In this document: positions 30,907 to 41,564 of the stretch, piece after piece
How the letters are laid out: each line of letters starts with the position of its first letter
Position numbering within the stretch: position 1 is the stretch's first letter
Assembly (NCBI GenBank): GCA_018417955.1
Contig: JACTVC010000020.1
Span: 620,001-684,000 of the forward strand
DNA: 64,000 nt
Source: Laccaria trichodermophora
Lineage: Eukaryota; Basidiomycota; Agaricomycetes; Agaricales; Hydnangiaceae
Direction: 5' to 3'
Program-made: the position numbers and the translations under genes
The notes under the pieces: model-generated
The model's input: the letters and a program-made list of their open reading frames with translations, nothing else
Databases searched by the model: none
Told to the model about the DNA's origin: nothing

Positions 30907-31591
30907 CTACACAGCCAGGTTCTCTCGGCGCTTCTTAATATGGCGATTCAAAGAGGAATTCGTCGCAAAGCTTTTCCCACAGCTAGCGCATTTGTGACTT
31001 TTTCTCTTATAGTGAGAGTTGATATGGTCTGATTCAAAGTGAATTTAAACTCGAGGTCGTGAAAAAAAAAAAGAAAAAAGAGTGCTAACTCAGTAGGTTG
31101 TGCTTGGCGGTAAAATCTCGTGGGCAGAAGCCACACGCAAATCGCCTGGGTGAACGATTGCTTCTGCGTCTATACGCTGCAGAAACCTGTGCTGGCAACG
31201 CGACTATTGGTTGGGGCAGTCCTGCTGCGCCAACGCCGGAGACGGTCGGGTCAGTTGGCAGTGGCAGGACTTCTTGTGGTTGCCAGTGATCTGGGGGTCC
31301 TATAGGGTTGATAGTCCCGCCCTCTCCAAATTCTTGGATAGGTAATGGCAAGGCTACAGCCGCGGCATTGCCATAGAACGACTGCGTACCTGATAGCACG
31401 TGTTGCATGGGATGGAATGGAGTATGGATTGCAAGAGGATGCTGATATTGTGGCGACGCTAATACCACTGGTTGGCGTTCCATAGTTCCAATATCAAAAG
31501 TGGCAAAATCTTGGTACAGCTTGGAATAGCACAGGCATAGGCATAATTCCAGAGGGTAGAGGCACAAGTTGCAGTAAGTGTCTGACTGCAT
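30907..31591 (-). CDS. Small C2H2 zinc-finger protein, copy A
   Basis: Two exons: 31591-31090 and 31028-30907, with a 61-bp GT-AG intron. The protein has 207 residues. The N-terminal ~140 residues are proline/glutamine-rich without a domain. A basic linker RRRSNRSPRR follows, then finger 1 spanning the intron (C-X2-C-X12-H-X3-H: CGFC...HINSH) and finger 2 (KCASCGKSFATNSSLNRHIKKR). In finger 2 the fourth ligand is Arg. The inter-finger linker is short and basic. It probably binds DNA as a nuclear regulator; target unknown. Its paralogue at 59272-59934 keeps a Cys at the fourth ligand of finger 2. The intron position is conserved between the two. Confidence 0.75.
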
Positions 31592-31775
31592 GCCAGTGAG
31601 GTTTGGGGCTTAGTGCTGGGGGGAACTTTTCTCTTCGCCTTTTATATATCAGGGGTTCGAATTTTGCTTATGTTGTTGAAACGGCATCATGATACTATGT
31701 GGCTTTCGATTTTTTATGCCAATGTGGACATTACATAGTTATTTTATTTGTTTCAATCGCTTCGGAATCGGCAAT

Positions 31776-34039
31776 ACATTCTTAGCTGGGCTTCTTCACA
31801 GATCGGTCACGCTGATGGGACTGTCTTTTTCGTCGGTCGCAGCTCTACTTCTTACTGACCTCACGTGAGACATTGACAAGGCCGCCGCTGGGGCCGCGAG
31901 AATCTGAGAACCACGGCTTCTCCACTACCACGTCCACGAACCCGATCGATGACACGACAATACCACTAACCCAGAATCCCAACCCATTCCCCCTCCCACC
32001 CTGGTACCCCGAAAGTGCGCACTTTGTCCGACGATGGAGGCCTACCGAACATCCCACGCGTAAGGTCGTCTTATTGACGGAACACGACGAAGTGAGCCAT
32101 CGTCTGCACTTCGTGCTCGCGCAACATAATTTTCGGGTGCCGGTCAATCACGATGAGTGGGATAGCGACAGTTTGTACGGACTGCTTCTGGGTTTGAGGT
32201 GAACGGCGGCACCCCTCCTCTTCGCCCTTCCTCTTCCTCCTCTTCCGGATCTCAATCTCAGCCCCCCATCACATCCACATCCACATCCACCACATCGTTG
32301 AACACCCCCGCGCAAATAGCGTAAGATGACGGACTGATGCACCTCTGATATGGCAGCACATCATTCGAAGTGGTCCGCGTGTTTCGACGCGATCTCTGAA
32401 GAAGTAGCCTGGTTGGCCTAGACCGTTGGTGGCTGTTGATTTTGGACATGCACGCTGGAGGTTCCTGAAGAGTTGAATTTGAGTGTGGTTGAGATGATTA
32501 ATCTTGATCAGAGTCATCTTTCGGACAGGGATATTGGGACGATCTCTCTTTTGTGTTATGAGTAGATCACTGTAGATGTGCTTTCAATTATTCCAGGAGA
32601 CCTCGATCGACGCGGCTGACCATCTAATTCGATGATGGCCAGTTGCCCAGTCCTCAACTACCTAGAAATAACATCCTTTGTCTGCCTCCATATTGCTTAC
32701 TGAGACGAAAAACACGTTCGTCACAGTATAATAGCCAATTGCGGGTCATCAGGTGATTATTCTATTCTCTCCCAGTTAATTTATTGAGGTTTGCTCGAAC
32801 AATTTCTTTCTGGCGCATTTTCATATTTGGACCTTTTGGCAGGTACCCGCAACGTTAGTCAGCGACTGGTCCCGCCGGTTGACGAGCACGAACTGGGACC
32901 TCCATCATACGAAGCTACAGTGCAAGATAAAAAGACGCCTAGCAGCCTACACCTCAGCAGCGTCAACCCTTCCACCTCGGCCCGACGAAGGATGAGCCAT
33001 CAGTATCGTTTGTGCCTCCTCATCGATCAGGAGAACAAGCCCCCTGATACTGTTTTTATCATCCTATAGCTTCTGACCGAGGTTGTCACCGACTTGAATC
33101 AATCATGTTGATTGGGTTAACAACTTGTGTCCCACAACGTCTACGTCCTGATGGGTTTAATCCCGATGCGAAGCCAGATAAGTGATAGTATCCGCTGCAA
33201 AGGATGATATACAGACCGCTATCCAGTTCGTCGATGGCAACAATGCACGAACGTTGAACCTAACAACAAAGCTCGCAAACGTCGATCCCAAGGAGTTGAT
33301 TGTGGTTCGTGATGATGCCACCGTCTTGGGACTGAGAGGCGAGGGTCCGAAGAGGAAGCCGACAGCACAAAGCTTCTAAAGTTCAGCTGAGGTTCGCAGC
33401 ATTTTGAATTGTGACGAAGACGACGTCAAAATAGCACGGACCGTTCTTGCTCCTTCCTCGGCCGCAGAGACGCCAGCCTTTCTGAAGGAGCACAGAACAC
33501 CAACGGCTGTCCGTCTCATAAATCTGGTTCCGCTTGTTGCCATCTTTGATGCATTTCAACTTTCAAGGCGCTAAAGACGATGAGTCGATTTTCATAGACG
33601 CCGAGACGTATGCGCCGGTCCGAAGACTCGAAGCAAACGTGCACAGGAGGTCAGGCTGCGACAAGAGAGAGAGAGATTGACGTCATTGAATCCTACTTAC
33701 CTTGAAAAGTTTTCTCCGATTCGTGTCACCTTTCAAACACTCAAGCGCTCGCTAAAGCACGGGTTGAACTGAAACATACAAAGGTTAAAACGTTAACGGC
33801 TGAATATGGTGTGAAGGAAGCGTGAGAGGGTTGTGCACCATATGTGATCTGGGCGGCGTTGGCTTCGAGGATGAGGGTAAGGTGACACTCGCGGTCTGTC
33901 ATTACTTGCTTTGTTGAGACGAAGAAAAGGTCAGAGAATCACTACAACCGTGTCAATAGTATCTAACATGAAGATTTCTTCTCGTACTCATCCACCTTTG
34001 TTTGGAAGACGATGTTGACGGCGTCGGATTGGTCATCGA
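31776..34039. other. Unique region with only short coding-like fragments
   Basis: This stretch lies between the end of duplicated block A and the 592-bp MITE. Coding-like pieces on the plus strand are 31873-32202 (109 codons, listed separately) and 32791-33069. Others are 33182-33379 (AKDDIQTAIQFVDGNNARTL, a plausible exon without a recognisable family) and about 33570-33650 (DDESIFIDAETYAPVRRLE). They may be exons of a decayed gene that I do not recognise. Confidence 0.35.
31873..32202 (+). CDS. Hypothetical protein fragment
   Basis: An open frame of 109 codons with a proline-rich start (TQNPNPFPLPPWYPE) and a compact end (TRKVVLLTEHDEVSHRLHF...WDSDSLYGLLLGLR) that looks protein-like. No family is recognised and no clear promoter or splice partner was found. 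It might be a C-terminal exon or a chance frame. Confidence 0.3.
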   Translation: MTRPPLGPRESENHGFSTTTSTNPIDDTTIPLTQNPNPFPLPPWYPESAHFVRRWRPTEHPTRKVVLLTEHDEVSHRLHFVLAQHNFRVPVNHDEWDSDSLYGLLLGLR

Positions 34040-34047
34040 GCCGCGTT

Positions 34048-34639
34048 TAGGGCTGCGCACCGTCCGTTTGACGGGGACGGCCGTCGATCGACGGGCGTAA
34101 ATTTGCAACTCGAAAGCCAGAACGGGAACGGGCGGGCAAAAAACGGCCGTAAACGGGTTGTACGGACGTTTGCCCACCCTTTTTTTTTCCCTCACTGTAT
34201 ATATTTTTTTTCACAGTTTTTCTCTTGTTTTTGGGTACCTGGTAGATGTAAGAAGAGATATTAAGCACGAATAATAAAGATTTGCACCTTCAAACAGCAA
34301 ATCGTGAGCTCGAGGTGTGAATAGACCTTTCGTGGGGTTTCAATTGCGATGAGTCAGCACCATTCTGGTTGTATTTGAGCTGCAATTGAACTCGCCTGGA
34401 GCCATTTAGTGTGATAGAGATATGCAAAAATCTAATAATGAAGCACTTCAGACATTGTCAATAGATAATACAGTTAATTGTGGGTAAAATCACAGAATCT
34501 GTCGATGACCCGTCTGACGGCCGTTACGGCCGTCATGTGACGGATAAAAACGGGTGTTCAGCAAGCCCAAATGGAACGGGTAATTGTCCGTCAGACCCGT
34601 CCGTCGACCCGTCTATGACGGGCACGGTGCGCAGCCCTA
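34048..34639. mobile_element. hAT MITE, 592 bp
   Basis: The terminal inverted repeats are TAGGGCTGCGCACCGT and its complement. A perfect 8-bp duplication GCCGCGTT flanks it (34040-34047 and 34640-34647). TAGGGCTGC-type ends and 8-bp duplications are typical of hAT. Subterminal regions are rich in ACGG/CGTC motifs (clusters at 34060-34160 and 34500-34620), which may be transposase binding sites. No coding capacity. Confidence 0.92.
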
Positions 34640-35020
34640 GCCGCGTTGGTAGGTAGTCGCCATTCCGCATGTACTCCGAGTCGTCAATGATCATCATGGT
34701 AGCCTCCAGCGGCATTTTGGGCGACTCAGAAGGGGGGATCGAATGGATTTGTGATGAAGGTGACGCGTCGAACTCACTATGACAGTTATTTGTCTGCTAT
34801 TCCTCAAGCGCGATCAGATAAGATATCAGCTTACCCACCTCCTTGTTGCCTTGCCTCCGTTGTGATCACCCGATACTGGTCCAAAAACTGCTGAAACTCT
34901 CTATGAATTCCGAAGACATTCTCATGAAGGATGCCGCGTTACATAAGAACGTTAAGTCTGAGCGTAACTTGGAAGTACTTAAAATTGATACGGGGACGGA
35001 CCGTCACCCTACCGCTCTAA

Positions 35021-35500
35021 ATGCAGCGACAGTGGAACCATTACTCCCATTGCAGATGCTTCGATCTCCACTTCACAAATTGCAATCAAGTCGTGGATCA
35101 AGGCTTGGAAAAAAAATCATCTTCCAAGCTCACCCTTGAACAAGACCACCTTCTGGCTCCCAAAGACAGCCAACTGTCCTCTCTTGAGACCCTGATCACA
35201 GACGCAACGAAGATCGTGGAAGCCCACTACAAAAAAGTCGAAGCGATACCTTATGGCCCTTCACTAGACAGTCTTGACGCTGATAAACAACTATGCACCC
35301 GGGCTGCAGTTCAGACAATCGAGGGTGCTCATAAGGAGAACTTGGCCAAGGCGGTTCGGTTTGCGATGTCTGCAGTGGGATCGGAAACATCACAATTCTA
35401 ATGGTGAAACGATTCCCGACTTTGCAACAAGACCTCCCCGAACGTATTTTACAAGCGAGGAACGAATTTTGGCCCCGAAACTGTCCAAAAGCTATGAAAG
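35021..35500 (+). pseudogene. O-methyltransferase copy B, 5' part
   Basis: The frame shows an N-terminal dimerisation region (LSSLETLITDATKIVEAHY... and RAAVQTIEGA). It then jumps by an internal deletion into the SAM-binding segment, now in a shifted frame (CSGIGNITILMVKRFPTLQ, QDLPERILQARNEFW). Loss of the middle and the frame change mark a pseudogene. It is cut at the GAAAG duplication of Copia-2 (35496-35500) and continues at 55463. Confidence 0.75.
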
Positions 35501-35730
35501 TGTTGGAATAACACCCTAGTATATGGTCAGCAATTTCACGGACGTCGTAGATAGATCGAGAATACTTAATTACTAAGCCCGAGGATATCACTGAGGTGAT
35601 TTCTCACACACCTAGTATCTTGTAGTATATTCTAGTATTTACATTCTGTAGTATATAAGGGCGACGAAATTGCCCTCTAGAATAATTATCTTTATCCCCT
35701 ACTACCACTGCGCTATATACACTCTCAACA
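35501..35730 (+). repeat. Copia-2 5' LTR
   Basis: A 230-bp repeat from TGTTGGAATAAC to ACTCTCAACA. It is the same as the reconstructed 3' LTR except one visible T/C difference in the ATCACYGAGG segment. Confidence 0.95.
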
Positions 35731-35745
35731 GGTTATGGGCCCCGG
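35731..35745 (+). other. Copia-2 primer binding site
   Basis: GGTTATGGGCCC directly follows the LTR. It is complementary to the anticodon arm of initiator tRNA-Met (GGGCCCAUAACC), implying priming from a tRNA fragment rather than the tRNA 3' end. Confidence 0.75.
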
Positions 35746-36022
35746 CCTATAAAAACTTATACACATATTCATTACACACGCACACGCACATCAGGAAAAC
35801 GGTCTGAGCTCGTAGTTTGGTCTTGTTTATGTAGACAAGGTACTCCCCATAGGTGACTGTAGGTCGCCGCCAACCTTGGTAAACTACAGTAGGTCTGATT
35901 GGTTAGAATAGAGCAAGTTCAAATATATGTAAGAATGTGTAGTATACAATGAATGTGAACTGGTCAATGATGTCATAATCTTAGAACATTTACGGATAAG
36001 TTACCGGATATGACATCATACA

Positions 36023-39000
36023 CTAGCGAAAGTTCTGATCCTCATAAAACGTGGACAGATCAATGTACTTGTTGAGAGAGAAATGCTTGCAGTTGTCGAG
36101 AATTTCGAGATGGGTCCATTTGGCAGGGTAGAACTTGGTGCCAAATTTCGGAATGAGGTAGCAGCTCGAGACAAGATCACGGATGGGAACGATTTCAGCG
36201 ACAGGGCGGCCGTGGGCAGATGAGCGTGTAACGGAATAGAGGCCGGAGTCGGGATCAGGAGCTCGGAGAGGGTTAAACCACTTGATGTAAGCAAGGAACT
36301 TGGGAATAGAATGGTTGTGACGAAGATGATCTGGGAGCGCAAAGAACATGCGCACTTGCGCTACCCGAAGGCCTGTGAAAACGAAAATGTGAGCTGACGA
36401 TGTTTGTGAAGGATGAAGGTGGCCGCACCTTCCAAGTAGGTCCCCTTGGTGACCTCATTCCTGGCTTCACCCTCGGCCCTAACCAAAACGATGTCAAAGC
36501 TTGCCGCAGAGTCTTTCCGAGGTCCAGGGATCAACGGCACTGCACGAATGCGTTGCAGGATATTGCTGCGCCCCGTAGCAGGGAGGTCGTGTAAATGAAT
36601 GGATAGACGTTTGAAGGTGTCGAATCGATCAGTTGGGTTGGGGAGGATTGGTTGTTGAGGAGGTGGGAAGTGACGTCGAATAAACGTTGTAAGAGCAGGA
36701 AGGAAGTCGGTTGCATGAAAGCGATTGACGATGTCCTCAAGATTGACTAAGGGGAAACTGGGCTTGACTGGAAGATGGTGGGTGATGGGTAGGTCGTTGT
36801 TGGATGTCGGTTCATTGTCGTTGATGTCGTCAACCGTGGGGTCGATGTCACTCATGTGACTGGTCCCTTCAAAGCTGTCACCAATCTCCTCATCATCGCT
36901 TTCCAGGTCGTCTAACTCCTCACGCCGCAAAAGCCAGTCGAGGTATGCTCTGAAACGTTCCGTTGCTTCCCGGCGGTCAAGCCACTTTGTCATCTGTGCC
37001 ACAAAGTCACGCTTGTTGCTTGCTCGATAACCATCTTTCGCGAAATCGATGTGGAGCCGTTCGGACCACTCTGTGTTGAAACCATCGGCAGAGCCTCGTG
37101 ACTTGATGGCCTCGACATAGTGAATCATTTGATGAAGCTTTGGTATGTTGAAGTTCTCTCGAATGCCTTGCCGTATGAAAACATCCTTATTTTCGTGGAA
37201 CATCTTCAGTGCGTCCTGCAGTGCGTTCAGGGTTTCCGTGGTATGTACTTGCAGGCGAGCGTAATAGATAAAATCGATGACCACCCTTGCTGTTCGCAGG
37301 ACCTGAGGTTGCACCGCTCCCACAAGAAGACCTACAAACACGCACTGCATCTCTTTATGCTCAGTGCCCGTCCACTGCGACACATGTGAGATCCCGTTCT
37401 TGAAGTGCCGAAGACCAGGATAGCCTGGCATGCTACGGAATCTTTCATCCAACTCAGCTTCTCCCGCCACCTCGACACACCATTTGACCAAGTGATCGTG
37501 GAACACGCCTTTGTGAAGTTGGTGGAGAAGATCAGGCGTGAAACACGAGAAGATGTCGCTATGTGGAAGGTTCGCCCAGAACGGCTCCCAAACTGGACGT
37601 ATCCCCTCATCATTGAATTCTGGAACCCGTCGCCCAGATGCCTTGTGCTTGAGCATGACTTTGGTACGCTCCTCGTCACGTAACAATGACTGGACAAATG
37701 ACCCTCTGTCTCCAGGTGCCACCAAACACTTCGGACAGTAACTCTCCTTGCAGCATGCCACCAAGCACTGCTCTGGAAAGTCCGCGACATATGCAGCCAA
37801 GAGAGGGAAGACTCGACGAATGAAGCCATCCGCGCAAACAACGTCCACACCATCTTTGCCTGCCTCGACAATTGGGCTTAGGATTTGGGTCATGCAGTAG
37901 TGGAACAGGCGGTAACCCTCCTCTGAGCGTGAGGCATCGGTGTAGTTGTCTAGCTTGGCGACAGGAAGGTACCCGATGAGGACAGTCGCATGGGCAGTGG
38001 GCTTACGGCGCTTGTCTTTCTCTATGTTGCCGATGGTCAAATATACCGGCCACGCCTTCTTGTCTCCTCGGAAAGTGGACAAGTGTGTTTTGTCAGTCGA
38101 AAGAATGATAGCCGCAATTGTTGATCCAATAGGTAATTTTTTCTGATCAGTCGGTGAGATATTTGTTTGAGCGTTCTTTCAAACACACTGACCTGAGTGT
38201 CCCACCACCAGCTGGCCATCCACATCTCATCATACACCCTGTTCTTTCCCTCACGATCTGTGTACGCTCGTTCAGGTGCATATTGCAGCGCATCTCTGAA
38301 AGACTCATTCCCCATTAATTCTTTTATGACCTCAACAGGATTCCGTCGCCAAAGTTCAAGCTTCTCTGGGGGCATGGGCTTCCCATCATTAATGGTGCGG
38401 TTCCCTGGTGCGGTAACAATGTCACATATCCATCGATCCCTGTGCGTGGGTAGGGCATCGATCTTTTTTAGAAAATTGCGGTTGCTGTTGTAAGACGGCT
38501 TTGTTCAATCGAGCTCTTTACACTCCCCCACCTATTCCTACTGGACTCCTACTGGATTCCCGGACTCCTACTGGATTCTACTAGGACTCCAGCCAATTTC
38601 ATATTGCCTGAACACCATACAAATTTTGCATCTCAGTCCTACTGGAGTCCTAGTAGATTCCTACTGGAATGATCCCAAATCACAAGGAATTAAGGATTCC
38701 TAAGGAATGGGTATAGTGGAGTCCAGTACAAGGAGTCCAGTAGGAGTCCAGTAGGAGTCCACTAGGAATCCAGTAGGAATTTCCGAGTACCAGGAGTCCA
38801 GTAGGACCACAGTTTGTCACTGTTATTGTTATTAATATAATATAAAAATAAAAGTGCAACATCGGAAATCGAACGCTCGACCTTAGCATCAAGGTGCCAC
38901 AATTAAGGGAAGCGCTCGAACACCTAGACCACGAAGGCTTTATTATAGGTATGTACTTTAACCTACACATACCTACAGCTCGGCTGCTTTCCCAGAACGA

Positions 39001-41256
39001 ACGTCGGCAAATTCCGTTCGTGGAAATTCTCCACAAACCCTCGACCCACTCTTCCTCGCAACCACCACCATCGACAACGCATCGACAACCACCGCACACC
39101 ACCCACTGCTTCCACCACCCATTGACACACACCACGCCCGCCAACGCACACTCCGCAAAGCCACGACGACCCCCCAGCAGCTGCAAAGATGCGAAGGAAC
39201 GAGAACAACGCCCACCCAACGACGCCAAATGCCAGCACACGCGAATGGACAGAGGCGCCGACGGCGAGCTCAGGTGAGCTCGCTACCCTCTCCCCCCTTT
39301 ATTTCTCACATAAACCAGGTGCCACGTCAGTGACGTGGCACCAGACGACGAACGACGAACCGAAATTCGTCGTTCGTCGTCGTTTTTTTTTCTGCTAGTC
39401 CACGAAAAACCTACAAATGACACCCTCCGCCCACAAAAAACACCCACCACCCACGAAGAACACCCACCAGCCCACAAACGACGACCGCCACCCACGAAAA
39501 ATGCCCTGCGCCCACAAACGACGACCGCCACCTACGAAAAACACCCAGCGCCCATAAACGACCGCCGCCGCCCACGACAAATACCCAGCGCCCACAAATG
39601 ACGACCGCCACTGCCTACGAAAAACGCCCAGCGCCCACAGACGACGACCGCCGCCGCCTACGAAAAACACCCAACGCCCACCAACGACAGCTGCCGCCCA
39701 CGAAAAACATCCAGTGCCCCCAAACGACGACCACCGCCCACGAAAAGCAGCCCACCCATGCCCACGGATGACGAGCGCTCCCTCGTGATGAGCTCCTTTC
39801 ACTCCCTCCCCCTCAAACCCTCCCTGTCTACTCTCTGTCCTCCCCCCCCTCCCCCTCCATCACTCCCACCTCCCTTCCCCTCCCTCTCCCTCCCCCTCCA
39901 TCACTCCACTTCTCTTCCATCACTCCCACCTCCCTTCCCCTCCCTCTCCCTCACCCTGTCTCCCCCTCCCTTCTCCTCCCTTCCCTTCTCTCACCCTCCC
40001 TTCCCCTGCCTCCCCCCTCCCTCACTCTCCCCCCCCTCATCATTTCCCACCACTTCCTCCCTCCCCCACCCTGACCACATTAGATTATTAAATACTTTTG
40101 TATATATTTGTGTATATAGTCATCAATATAATATCTATGTTTAAATGGAAGTTTGGTATGAAATTGAGGTGTTAAAAGATCTGACTGACTTAATCAAAAA
40201 TTGATAGAATGCATGATACTCCAGTAGGAGTCCAGTAGGAATCCAGTAGGAATCCAACTGAAGGTTTGGATTTTTTTTGTCTAAGTTCAGTTGGAGTCCA
40301 GTAGGAGTCCAGTAGGAGTCCAGTAGGAGTCCAGTTGGAGTCCAATAGGTGGAAATTGCCTTTTTTGGAAGAATTGTTGAAATCCAGTGGGAATCCTACT
40401 GGAGTCCTGGAATCCAGTAGGAATCTTACTGGAGTCCTGGAGTCCAGTAGGAATAGGTGGGGGAGTGATAAGTACTGGTTCAATCCCGTGTCTATGTTCA
40501 CTCTACCATGAGAATCTGTCAGAAACATTCACACAGAAAACGTACAATAGGCAGCTTGAGGTAAGCATCTGATTGTTTCTGTCCCACATTTCGTAGCAGC
40601 CATTGCGCTAATTCCCATTCTGCTTCATCAGCGAAGGGCCCCCAAATTGAGTCACCATCTCGCTCCTGCTGTTGGCGTATTGACTCAAACAATGGAGTTC
40701 CTGTTCCCCAGGTAGCCCCCGCTTTTTCATTCTCTGGATAAACTTCAATGTAGCGGAATTCATGCGTTGAGCGAGGGATGGCATCCTCGTCTTCGACCTC
40801 CTCGACGGTAGCGCGTCGCGATGTCGTTGGTGGAGGGCCTTCATCTGACCGAGTCTCTTGGGCCCTAGGTGTCAGGTCGCCAACAGTGTCAAGGTCTTGG
40901 TCGAGTTGAACCTCTTCGTTTGGAGGGGAGGTAGGGCCGGCATCAGTAAGGTGGTCCTCTGTTGTTTGAACGGCCTCTTCATCTGTCTGACCAGGTAGTT
41001 CTCTCCAGATATTTGCCACATAAGATCCAAACTCAGCTTGACATGCTTGATTACAGGCAGGTGTGTTGTAGACATGTTTGTGCAATCCTGGAACGCTCGG
41101 GAAGGGCCCTTTGCCACAGAAGCCGCACATGGTCGATACCGAAATGGGAGTTTGGTTGGGTGAGGCAGAGCGTTCAGCTACAGCCCTCCTTAATCGTGTT
41201 TGGCGGATACGGGGAGCGGTCGACATGTTCGATGAGGTCTCAGGTCTGTTGGTCAA
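36023..41256 (-). CDS. Plavaka transposase
   Basis: Four exons in register: 41256-40546, 38498-38193, 38142-36399 and 36372-36023. They give a 1,036-residue protein. Exon 1 has an N-terminal zinc finger ([25 protein letters not shown]) and an acidic linker. Exons 2-3 hold the transposase core: [26 protein letters not shown], then CPKC and [17 protein letters not shown]. Exon 4 carries the family's C-terminal region (YSVTRS...LIPKFG). Intron 1 is about 2 kb because a hAT-like element (38511-40477) is inserted in it; the other introns are 50 and 26 bp, the last unusually short. No stop or frameshift is seen in exons, so the protein may be active if intron 1 is still spliced. Confidence 0.85.
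38870..38950 (-). repeat. tRNA-like segment (SINE or tRNA relic)
   Basis: The minus strand has an A-box-like TGGTCTAGGTGTTCGAGCGC and, about 45 bp on, a B-box-like GGTCGAGCGTTCGATTTCC. The flanks do not pair as an acceptor stem, so it is a tRNA-derived relic, not a working tRNA. It lies inside the hAT-like element. Confidence 0.45.
39395..39760. repeat. Minisatellite of CCCACGAAAAACACCCAGCG type
   Basis: About ten imperfect units of 33-42 bp built from CCCACGAAAAAC, CCAGCGCCCACAAACGACGA and CCGCC blocks. Long open frames across it, rich in Gly/Val/Trp on one strand and Pro/Thr on the other, result from the repeat. Confidence 0.8.
39800..40080. repeat. Pyrimidine-rich low-complexity tract
   Basis: A strand-asymmetric C/T run composed of CCCTCCC and CACTCCC blocks, part of the hAT-like element interior. 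No gene. Confidence 0.8.
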
Positions 41257-41564
41257 AGGATGGAATAAAATTTTCTCAACTTATCGATCGCAGATGTTTT
41301 ACTTGTTCATTCTCCCACATTTTATATGTCAGCTGAACCACTCTCCGATCTTTTATATGGTCGGCTGAATTGTCACGTTACGAGCGCGTTTCAAATCGCG
41401 TCATTGTCGTCCTTGTTGATTTTTCGGAAAATCAACACTGCCACCCGATTCTCCTATTAAACCACGATGACCACCTCACTCAAAATCCTGTGTGCTATCG
41501 CTTCCTCCCCCCAGATTGCAACACTATAACCTTTTTTTACAGTCTAATCACCACTCTATTCAAA

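Larger units (their letters stand above)
38511..40477. mobile_element. hAT-like element inside intron 1 of the Plavaka transposase
   Basis: A perfect 8-bp duplication GTTCAATC flanks it (38503-38510 and 40478-40485). Behind slightly diverged outer ends, the arms share CACTCCCCCACC and TATTCCTACTGGACTCC as inverted repeats. Subterminal regions consist of many copies of AGTCCAGTAGGA in both orientations. The interior holds a tRNA-like segment, a minisatellite and a pyrimidine-rich tract, with no transposase. Confidence 0.85.

Noticed and set aside
39395..39802. Gly/Val/Trp-rich and Pro/Thr-rich open frames near 39.4-39.8 kb
   Set aside because: They are translations of a minisatellite within a transposon, open in several frames on both strands.
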